Source: Adineta steineri (lineage: Eukaryota > Rotifera > Eurotatoria > Adinetida > Adinetidae). From it: 64,000 nt of DNA. The notes below the pieces were generated by a model that did not search any database, was not told the DNA's origin, and saw only the letters and a list, made by a program, of their open reading frames with translations. The stretch covers positions 282,638-346,637 of the forward strand of contig CAJNOI010000044.1 of assembly GCA_905250115.1 (NCBI GenBank). The letters are read 5' to 3'. Made by a program: the position numbers and the translations under genes. This document shows, piece by piece, positions 36,037 through 44,213 of this stretch (position 1 is its first letter; every line of letters begins with the position of its first letter).

Positions 36037-36506
36037 TTGCTTCAACCAACTGATAGAACTTGAGAGAAAATGAAAAGCAGACATAATGAACTTTAATAGT
36101 ATCATACTGACGAGGAAAAAGCGCGGATCCTGAGAACCACCGAAGTAAGTGAAGATCTACTTTTTAGCTTAGTTGAAAACTGTGGTAGAGTTCTTCGATT
36201 TGTGGAGGTATTATAATGTACTATGACGGGTCTATTCGACCAAAGTAAGTTCCATAATATACGACGCTTAAATATCCAATAGTACGAGAATTGTGGCTTG
36301 AAAATCTATTATTTATTTTAAATGACTTTCATTTTTTATTTTAGATTATACCACTACGAAAAGAAAATTAAGTCTTTACTTGAGTGAATGATGGTGAAGA
36401 GAAAGGAGACATACGGGTTAGTGCGAGGATGTCAAGGGAATGGGAAGGTAAAAGATGTCGTAAACATCTGATAATACGAAATCCACACTTACACCCACAC
36501 CCTCAA
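36037..36506 (+). repeat. Direct repeat DR-a, copy 2
   Basis: Second copy of the segment at 32241-32700, about 3.8 kb downstream in the same orientation. It also ends in C-rich telomere-like repeats (36483-36506). Confidence 0.7.
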
Positions 36507-36653
36507 GATTATATTTTGGGATTATCAATTTGTTTTACTTATTCCATCACAGTCGAAACCATAAACTTCATCACCTGATCCAAAACAGTAAAAATAAATG
36601 TGGAAACTTCGGATTGTATCCGAGAGTTATGTGTACTGCAAAAAGTGTATATG

Positions 36654-36863
36654 GAAATCATAGGGCAATATAAGTATTTTTGTAACAACTCTGGAATAAC
36701 CCAGCCAATTAGGCTCATCTTCGAACGCGACCGAAATCTTTATGAGTCTAAACCGTATAGAAACTTCATCAATATCTGACTCTCCTTTCGCAAGGTATCG
36801 TGTAAACGGCTGGCCGAACACACTGATCGATTCTAGTAATGTACTCATTTTCCGAATACACTA
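36654..36863 (+). repeat. Dispersed repeat R2, copy 1
   Basis: Alignable by eye with 37421-37641 (AATAACCCAGCCAATTAGGCT against AATGACCCGGCCAATTAGGCT; both end near a CCGA..ACACTGA.CGATTCTAG block). No gene is recognised. Confidence 0.6.
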
Positions 36864-37420
36864 AAACGAGGGCATCCACAGGGACCAAAGGGTAGTTCCT
36901 TAGTGCGCTCCAGGATGAATTCTTTTAGACGGATTGATCAAAATCAATCTATCGTGAACTTCACTTTTTGAGTACATAAAAATAACGTTGACTCTACAGA
37001 GAACAAACGAATATCACACAGACACACTATCAAGGTATATGGTTTTTTCATGGTTTTTCACAAGTGTGATACTAAAGACATATCGAACGCAGCATATCTA
37101 CCCCTATTGTTTTACATCATTTTCAAGCTCTTGATGAGTTCTATCTACTCTAGAAAAAGTGTTATTAGTAATATGAAAAACAAACAAATACTGCACTGAC
37201 ACATTATCAACATATATGAGTTTTCTATAGTTTACCCACTCTGTTATACAGGGACCATCTTGTGTGCAACCCGTTTACCCCTATAATTTAGTACCATCTT
37301 GTAGCTTGTGCAATTCTCTATTGAATGCTTTATAATAAGTGGAATATTATTAGACTTTGGTAGAAAAGTTGCTTACGAGAATGGTATTATATTATTTTTC
37401 CCTCCAAAAAAATATAGAAA

Positions 37421-37641
37421 AATCATAGGGAAATATGAGTATTTTTTCAATAACTCGGGAATGACCCGGCCAATTAGGCTTATCTTCGAACTCGACCGAG
37501 GTCTATATGAGATTGAATTGTGTACAAAATTTCAGCTCAATCGGACTATTTTTTCAAACGTTATCGTGCATACGGCCGGACGGCCGGACGGCCGGCCACA
37601 CTGACCGATTCTAGAAGTGTACTCACTTTTTGAGTACACAA
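37421..37641 (+). repeat. Dispersed repeat R2, copy 2, with GGCCGGAC microrepeat
   Basis: Second R2 copy. It carries an ACGGCCGGACGGCCGG run at 37574-37595 and ends in CTCACTTTTTGAGTACAC, immediately before the ATG of module 5. The end motif also appears at 36961. Confidence 0.6.
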
Positions 37642-37645
37642 AAAG

Positions 37646-38372
37646 ATGAGTGATGAAAACACGTTATTAGTTGAAGCAGCAATCAACGGGGTTAGAGGTG
37701 ATTCCACCTCAAATTCCGAAGCAGATTCTTTATCCGTTCAAAATTCACCTAATAACGCGTCTATTACACAAATTCATGATGAACTGAAAATCATGAATGA
37801 AAGGATTCAGAATAACAATTTACAAATGATCAATATGAATGACATGTTACAAAATAACCATATAGAAATGGTCAATATGAATAAAGAATTAGTCTTGGAA
37901 TTACTTAACATAAATAAAAAATTATCTTATTTATTTGTATGTATAATCCAGTATTACATTACAAAATAATATGTCTATTGCTTTAGATGGTTTCGTCATT
38001 CGCCGTGATTCCTTGTAGCATTGTAATGCCAAAAAAAACCATATTGAGGAGCGTGGGTGGGTGTGGACGAATGATAGCACAATATCCACATCCACACATA
38101 CGTCCACGCCCACGCCCAAGTTCGCTGTCTATGCAAATATCATCGCCTAACAATTCAGCAATAACACAGATACATGATGAACTGACTCAGTTAAATGTAA
38201 AAATGAACACAATAGAGAAAGAACTCAGTTATATTGCCAAGCTGCTAAACTGTGTTGTGGTATGTATAATATACTATTACATTCTAAAATAACTTATCTA
38301 TTATTTTAGGTGGTTTCGTCGTTGGCAGTAGTCTCCTCGATCCCAATGGCAATTATGATATTAAAAAACTAA
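37646..38372 (+). CDS. Fused double coiled-coil/tail-anchor module 5+6 (208 aa, 3 exons)
   Basis: Exons 37646-37936, 37987-38259 and 38310-38372 join in phase 0 to one frame. The first half is a normal module (head NGVRGDSTSNSEADSL, then heptads IMNERIQNNNLQMINMN). Its tail (MVSSFAVIPCSIVMPKK) lacks the usual stop. The frame runs through a telomeric-repeat foldback translated as a His/Pro/Arg-rich linker (PHPHIRPRPRPS). It then enters a second module (SITQIHDEL-like, heptads LNVKMNTIEKELS) and ends in VVSSLAVVSSIPMAIMILKN. The predicted product has two coiled coils and two hydrophobic tails. Whether it is expressed as one protein is unknown. Confidence 0.55.
38052..38118 (+). repeat. Telomeric-repeat foldback, family C (in frame within module 5+6)
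   Basis: G-rich arm GTGGGTGGGTGTGGACG, a core near ATGATAGCACAATATCC, then a C-rich arm. A similar core (GTATGATAATACAGTATCC) occurs at 38979-39029. Confidence 0.65.
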
Positions 38373-38489
38373 AGTTTTTTTTTATTTTGCTCCCCTCATG
38401 CTACTGTCGTAATGTTCATCCTGAATGGCAAATACAATAGTAAACGTCTGAAGACGGTGCATTTCAGATGGTCTTAATGATCGATCTTG

Positions 38490-38530
38490 AGGGTCGGTGT
38501 TGACTTTCCTAGTTTTCACACCCACGCCCT
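38490..38530 (+). repeat. Degenerate telomeric-repeat foldback, family A
   Basis: Shortened arms around the GACTTTCCTAGTTTTCAC core. It precedes module 7 as the equivalent block precedes module 2. Confidence 0.6.
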
Positions 38531-38583
38531 TAATTTTATTGAATTTTCTGTGTGATTCACCCTAGCAATACTATTTAAAACAA

Positions 38584-39122
38584 ATGGAACAACCTGAACA
38601 AAATCAACTTTTAGTGATAGTTAATGGCGTCTGTATTGGACCAAGTTTGTTCTCTGATCCAGTACTAACACCATCAATATCATTCAATTCGTCATCTTCA
38701 AATTCATGGAATCCCATCATGGATCAACTGAAATTATTAAACGAACAAATGATGGATATGAATAAGCAAATGGCGGACATGAACAAGCAAACGGTAGACA
38801 CGAACAAACAAATGCATGAGCAGATGACAAAAATGAATCAAGAATTGATAGACATCCACAATAGGACGTCTTATTTCGTCGTATGTATAATATAGTATTA
38901 CATGCAAAAATCAATTATCTATTGTTTTAGGTCGTTTCGTCTGTGGCAGTGGTCACCTCAATTACCGTCATCATGGAATGTGGGTGGATGTGGACGTATG
39001 ATAATACAGTATCCACACCCACACCCATACCTTGCCAATACCAATACTCACGCCATCAATACAATCATCTCCAAATAGTACTACTACTACTATATCAATG
39101 TCGGAAATTAAAGATGAACTGA
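38584..39122 (+). CDS. Coiled-coil/tail-anchor module 7 with altered 3' end
   Basis: Exon 1 (38584-38880) is an intact 99-codon module: MEQPEQNQLLVIVNGV, DPVLTPSISFNSSSSNS, then textbook heptads (DMNKQMADMNKQTVDTNKQM). The 50-nt intron is followed by the tail VVSSVAVVTSITVIM from 38931. The normal stop has been replaced by a family-C telomeric foldback, so the frame runs about 45 residues further to TGA at 39120-39122. The added residues come from the foldback and from the next module in the wrong frame. Confidence 0.55.
38979..39029 (+). repeat. Telomeric-repeat foldback, family C
   Basis: GTGGGTGGATGTGGACG, core GTATGATAATACAGTATCC, then ACACCCACACCC. It joins module 7 to truncated module 8. 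Confidence 0.65.
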
Positions 39123-39303
39123 AAGAACTAAATACAAAGACGAACACGATACAAAATGAACTCAATCATATTAACAAGCTGCTAAACCGTGTTGTGGTAT
39201 GTATAATATAGTATAAAATTACAAAATAACTTATCTATTATTCTAGGTGATTTCATCGTTTGCGGTCATTTCTTGCGGTATAATAATGCTCAAGAATTTA
39301 TAA
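39032..39303 (+). pseudogene. Coiled-coil/tail-anchor module 8 (head lost)
   Basis: Starts within the Ser/Pro region (LPIPILTPSIQSSPNS), continues through heptads (LKELNTKTNTIQNELNHINK) to a donor at 39197. Exon 39247-39303 encodes VISSFAVISCGIIMLKNL, nearly identical to the module 2 tail. No start codon or head. It is in a different frame from module 7. Confidence 0.65.
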
Positions 39304-39339
39304 ATTTGTTTTGTTGTACTTCCCTGATACTCCTGCCGT

Positions 39340-39478
39340 AATGTTCGTCCTAAATGGCAAATACAATCGCAAAAGTCTGAAAACTGTGCATTTCAGATGG
39401 CCTGAATGACCGATCTTGGGGGTGGGTGTGGGTGTCGACTTTCCTAGTTCTGACACCCACACCCACCACCCACACCCT
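39340..39478 (+). repeat. Module spacer with telomeric foldback, family A
   Basis: Spacer almost identical to that after module 2, including the hairpin TCTGAAA (39376-39382) / TTTCAGA (39391-39397). It is followed by the G-rich arm, the CGACT..AGTTCTGAC core and the C-rich arm (39418-39478). Confidence 0.75.
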
Positions 39479-39700
39479 AGGTGAACATAAATAACCGAAT
39501 GGAGGAGCAGATGAAACAAACGAACCAACAATTAATAGACATTCATAACATGATGTCGTATTTTCTCGTATGTATAATATAGTATTATATTACAAAATAA
39601 TGTATCTATCGTTCTAGATGGTTTCATCGTTTGCGGTCGTTTCGTCTAGTATCATCATGCTCAAAAAACTATTAAAAACTTCTTTTTTTTTTAGTTGTTG
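39479..39700 (+). pseudogene. Coiled-coil/tail-anchor module 9 (5' truncated)
   Basis: Begins directly at the C-rich telomeric repeats and encodes only the last heptads (NNRMEEQMKQTNQQLIDIHN) to the donor at 39568. The second exon from 39617 reads MVSSFAVVSSSIIMLKK without the usual stop. It is the last module before the rearranged CCDC180 fragment. Confidence 0.6.
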
Positions 39701-39752
39701 TTGTTGCTCTTGCTCTTACTTTTTGCTCGTGCTGTTGTAGTTGATGTTTTGA

Positions 39753-40041
39753 CTAATTTACAGAACAAAAGAATATGATTTTCTTTTTTTTTCAAAAGAA
39801 TAAATTTATATAGTTCAACATTATCGACTGAACAAGGTTTGATGGCATTTGAAATGATTTAGATTAAATATTTTTCATAATAAAATTATTGATGAACACA
39901 CTTTATTAGTTCGTTCCATTTCAAGTTCTTCAATTGATTGACAATATTCTTGAATTTTTGAATGACGTGATGGAAGTAATTTTTCAAGATATTCAAATTC
40001 ATCATCAAACAATTGGAATGATAAAGTCGTGATTTCCTAAA
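39753..40041 (-). pseudogene. CCDC180: Inverted, internally deleted CCDC180 fragment
   Basis: On the minus strand, 40041-39863 matches 4402-4580 of the intact gene (exon 8 with flanking intron ends). 39862 to about 39753 matches 6283-6390 (end of exon 16 and intron 16). The two blocks are joined directly, so about 1.7 kb is missing between them. Identity is high but not perfect (for example GATGAACACAC against AATGAACAAAC). This is a diverged second copy, not a mere assembly echo of the same bases. It is cut by the assembly gap. Confidence 0.8.
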
Positions 40042-40141
40042 NNNNNNNNNNNNNNNNNNNNNNNNNNNNNNNNNNNNNNNNNNNNNNNNNNNNNNNNNNN
40101 NNNNNNNNNNNNNNNNNNNNNNNNNNNNNNNNNNNNNNNNN
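40042..40141. other. Assembly gap (100 N)
   Basis: Exactly 100 undetermined bases, the usual size of a scaffold gap of unknown length. It abuts the inverted CCDC180 fragment, so linkage between repeat island 1 and the sequence to the right is not proven. Confidence 0.95.
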
Positions 40142-40366
40142 TGTAGCTTCCCAAAATTCATTAAACTAATAACATATCTTCATTCTCTACAGATTTTTCA
40201 TTTGTTAAAAAAGGTATAAAAGTAAGAGAAAATTGCATCAGAATTTAATATAATTTGTTTTAGATCATCCGTTATTTTTATTTATCAAAATAAAAGGTAT
40301 TTTCGACAACTAGTACAGTTCTGTCTTAGTTTTATACGAAGTAAGAGGAGATAAGATAAATAATGA

Positions 40367-41083
40367 TTATTTGTTATCTGCAATAGTGAGAGGAACACGT
40401 AAAACAGTATTAAATTCTTTCACCCAGTCAACAGATATACGAGCATGGATACGACCTTGACGACCAAATAAGGAGACTGGAGAATGAGATGGATGTATAT
40501 AAATAGCATTATGCCATACACCTGGATAAATATATAAACCATACCCCTCACTTACATAAAAAGCAGTGAAATGATCAGGTGTAATATCATCACCAACAGC
40601 TGGAGCTAGATTTGAAATGAATGGTTTACCATTGGTGGGAAAGAACAGCTGACCGCCATCAGGATGATAATCGGAATACCAAAGAAAAACAGATGAAATA
40701 TCCGATGATTTACTTTTATTTGAGTCAGATAATGATGTAGATTCCGTTGGTAAATTTCCATATCCAAGTAAATAGTGATTAGAATCAGTAGCTATAGCAT
40801 GATTTTTTCCATATAAACGATCATCCTCCCAATAAATATCCATCGATCCTTCAGTTGTTCCAGCTTCATTTCCTGTATTTGGGTCAAGTGCTCTCCATCC
40901 TTTTGTAGGCCATGGAACTATATCAAATTTACCATTTTGTATAGTAACATCATTTGGAGAAGTAATCAGATATCCAACATCCTTTAACGACTCGTTTGTT
41001 GCTCTCACTATTGGTATATCTTTCACTTTTACACCAGGAGGAATTATTCGATTTAAATAATTTTCTTTACTAAGTCCACTCAT
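40367..41083 (-). CDS. Ureidoglycolate-lyase-like (AllA-type cupin) protein, 238 aa
   Basis: One uninterrupted frame from the ATG at 41083. The upstream frame continues only from a non-ATG codon and passes an acceptor-like TTTTAG, so a 5' UTR intron is possible. The pattern (VPWPTKGWRALDPNTGNEAG, TTEGSMDIYW, WYSDYHPDGGQLFFP, then YVSEGYGLYIYPGVWHNAI, QGRIHARISVDW) resembles bacterial proteins of the ureidoglycolate lyase/hydrolase family. That family releases glyoxylate and urea from ureidoglycolate in purine breakdown. The GVWH and Asp/His residues fit a cupin-like metal site. The lack of coding introns and the bacterial look suggest horizontal origin; this is inference. Confidence 0.55.
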   Translation of the reverse strand: MSGLSKENYLNRIIPPGVKVKDIPIVRATNESLKDVGYLITSPNDVTIQNGKFDIVPWPTKGWRALDPNTGNEAGTTEGSMDIYWEDDRLYGKNHAIATDSNHYLLGYGNLPTESTSLSDSNKSKSSDISSVFLWYSDYHPDGGQLFFPTNGKPFISNLAPAVGDDITPDHFTAFYVSEGYGLYIYPGVWHNAIYIHPSHSPVSLFGRQGRIHARISVDWVKEFNTVLRVPLTIADNK

Positions 41084-42311
41084 TTCACTAAAATAAGAAA
41101 ATGCAGATATCAATAAACACTTTATTCAATAATGTAAGATCAAACTAAATTACTTCTTATTATAAGGATTCTTAGATTTAAAAAATCAAAATTCAACAAG
41201 ACTTACTAAATTGAAATAAGGAAAATATTAACACAATGATAATTATTATTATTATTTTTGTCGTTTCTCCTTTTTTGTTAAGTCTACTGGCTCTATGCTT
41301 AAAAATCGAGAATGAAGAAATATATAATTGTGCAAGAAAAAAAACAGATGGATTATCTCACATCGATTTCAGATTTGTAGTCCTTGAAATTTTATTAATA
41401 GATGACTGAAACAATTTCAGAGTGATTTTTCATTAAAATAACATAAATGGTTTACTGAATATGTATTAAATAATTATACTCCAATAGTTTATACTATGCC
41501 TTATATACAAAATATATATAAAATACATTCATTTAATCAAAAATACTGGAATCAACTGAGAGAAAATATTAATGTATTTGACAATATCAAAGAATGGTCA
41601 ATATTATTTTCCGTGTGTTACATCATTAACTTTAGAATATCGAATGTTTGATATTGATCATCCTTTGCAATGGGAAAAATATATAGAACCTATGAAAATA
41701 ATTGTTAATTTATCGAACTGAATTCTCCTCATGAATTCATGACAAACAATTATTCAAAGATGTGAATCAAGGAATTAAAAATATTAATATATTTAATAAG
41801 TCTTATATATCTTTTGATGCTGATGAAGAAATGAAACAGTCTTGTCATTTATTTGCCATGTTAAGCAAATAAATCAATTGTTATTTCTATCGGAACATTC
41901 AACAAAATGCTCTTGCATAAAGATTTACGGAGATAAATAGAATTCTATCTATCAAGCAAAACTATATTTATGGATCAATATAAAAATAATTTAATAAATC
42001 TTGGTGTGGATGTCAAATGAAGACTTTCTTGAATGAGTCTTCCAATACTATGTTAAGATTTATCAAAAGTTTTGTTGATTTCGTTATTTCACAAGAGGAA
42101 TTTATGTGATGTAATATTCTTTCATGTGACCTATCGTACTTTTGTGCCGTAATGTACAGAACGCGTATTATTTTACCTTGAATAACATGCGGTATATAAA
42201 TGTCGACAAACTAACGAAAGAAAAAAAAATACACGTTTTTTTCAAAAAGTAAGTAATAAAAGAAAGGATCATGAAAATAAGAAATCATTTTCTCGTTAGG
42301 TACATCTAATA
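41084..42311. other. Intergenic region with possible decayed coding sequence
   Basis: From about 41450 to 42110 the plus strand shows broken stretches of protein-like sequence (YTPIVYTMPYIQNIYKIHSF, then EYRMFDIDHPLQWEKYIEP, then ISFDADEEMKQSCHLFAML) in shifting frames with several stops. This looks like an old pseudogene, but the family was not recognised. The rest is AT-rich. Confidence 0.35.
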
Positions 42312-43518
42312 ATGTCGTTTCTAAATACTGTCGTTGGATTTCTGAAGAAGTTGGTCTTATTTATTTTAATTATGGCGATTGCTATTCCTTTGCGATATGG
42401 TTCAACAGATCCAAAATATCTTTGTGTTCGTTTATTACATTCAATACTAACATTGAAACACTCTCTCGTATCAGATCAAGCTCGACCAACACTTAGTACA
42501 AATTATCGGGCTTTTGAAAATATGTTGAAAATGATGCCATCTCCAAAACTTGATACATCAGCAGATCCACTTACTGTAATCAAAGGAATACGTTCTTCTT
42601 TCGATATGAATTCCCTAATTCCTAAACCATCTGAATGTCAAATCAAGAAAGAAGTGTTCGAACACGATGGACATGTAGTCGATGGATATTGGGTTAATTA
42701 TCCTCCAAAAGATATTCAAAAACATTCTGATAAAATATTACTTTACTTCCATAGTGGAGGATATTTTTTGGGTGATATTCATAGTAAGCAATTTGATATC
42801 CTTAAGCAGAAGACCACTTTTGTTTGATAATAACTAATATATGAGAAAATGACCTGTTCTGTTTTATACTTTAATAGGTTTTAGTGGATTTGAATGTCGT
42901 CTATCTCAAATTTTCAACGTTACTATACTTCATTTGGAATATCGACTTTGTCCTGAATACCCATTACCTGCCGCTGTTGATGATGCAGTTGTAATTTATC
43001 GTGCACTTCTTCGCCAGAACATTTCCTCATCTCAACTGATAGTAATGGGTGACTCGTCTGGTGGTGGTCTTGCTTTGTTAGCTGTACAAGCTCTAATCGC
43101 TCATCAATTACCTGTTCCTCGTGGTGTTATTGTTCTATCACCAGTCACTGATCTTTCGATGTCTAGTGAAAGTTATATACGTAATAAGCATACTGATATA
43201 TCACCTCAGTTCGATAAGAATTGGTATATAGCACTATTATTGGGCTCTAACCATGCTCAATTATCTCCTGATGATTCTCGGTTTAGTCCGTTGTTTGGTT
43301 CATTCAAGGGATTTCCACCAATGTATATCAATGTGGGTACGGCAGAAAAAATGGAAGATGATTCAAGACGCGTGTGGAAGAAAGCTAAAGAAGCAAATGT
43401 TGATGTGACATTTGAAGAAGGTTTACATATGACACATATATATCCTGTATTTTTTCTTTATTATTCTGAAGCACGAAATACACTTGATAATATTAATAAA
43501 TGGATTCAGACAATTTAA
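42312..43518 (+). CDS. Alpha/beta hydrolase, hormone-sensitive-lipase/arylacetamide deacetylase type (370 aa)
   Basis: Exons 42312-42783 and 42878-43518 join in phase to 370 residues. An N-terminal hydrophobic segment (KKLVLFILIMAIAIPL) suggests a type II membrane anchor, as in AADAC-like esterases. The oxyanion-hole motif HGGG appears as HSGGY, and the nucleophile elbow is GDSSGGG. The acid is likely in NVGTAEKMEDD and the His in EEGLHMTHIYP. LEYRLCPEYPLPAAVDD is a strong family signature. It probably hydrolyses carboxylic esters or lipids; the substrate is unknown. Such enzymes are widespread in bacteria and animals, so origin is not clear. Confidence 0.85.
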
Positions 43519-43720
43519 CAAATAACGAAACAATCATGTGTATATTTTATTTATCTTGGATTTTGATTGACAATAGTATGTTGTATTACCTTTTTTTCTC
43601 TTGAAAATCTGCTAATTATTTTCTTTTTCTGAACTCACTCAATAAACTTATTGAATATTCTTATAATAAAAATCATAAAGATTTTGCCGTCTTGGGGGTA
43701 TGAATATGGGTAATGTCCGC

Positions 43721-44213
43721 TGAATTAATCACTGTTGAGTCCTAAAGTATGTGATTTATAAATCGAATTATTTGTATTGGTTTATAAATCATAAATTTCT
43801 CAGACGAAAACTTAAAATAGTTATAAATATTTTTGGTATTTGTAAATCGGGCCTGTTTATAAATCCAGCTTATTTATAAACGTACATTGGGTAAATAAAT
43901 GCGAGTATATTGTATAAGCATCTGACCAGTTTACGAATTTTGAACTGATTGATAAACCGAAGTAATTAAATTATCTTTACCATTTTAAGTTTCAATATGA
44001 ATATATAACATCCTCATGGTGGAATATGATTTTACCAAAATTTAAAAGTACAATTGTCATGAATTTAGAGTCGACATCTAGACACCTTTGAATTTCTAGA
44101 CTTCTCAAATTACCAATTTCAACTCTATTTGTAAATATTTTAAACGTTTACAATTTCTAATAAATTTAAATTTTCGTCAAAATCATTTCGGACTCAACAG
44201 TAGAATTAATTCA
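43721..44213. mobile_element. MITE-like element with ~28-bp terminal inverted repeats
   Basis: The left end TGAATTAATCACTGTTGAGT (43721-43740, continuing CCTAAAG) is inverted at 44186-44213 (TTTCGGACTCAACAG, then TAGAATTAATTCA), with a 1-2 base indel and few mismatches. The 490-bp interior has no coding capacity and repeats TTTATAAATC-like words. No clear target-site duplication was seen. Confidence 0.55.

Noticed and set aside
36088..36120. CTGACGAGGAAA in direct repeat DR-a as a hammerhead core
   Set aside because: There is no room for stem II between the two core motifs, and the other DR-a copy reads CTAAGGA.
37308..37604. 98-residue open frame ending in a RPDGRP-like repeat as a gene
   Set aside because: It lies over the R2 repeat and its GGCCGGAC run; the other R2 copy is not open in this frame.
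39886..40161. 91-residue open frame across the N gap
   Set aside because: It is a wrong-frame reading of the inverted CCDC180 exon joined through unknown bases.
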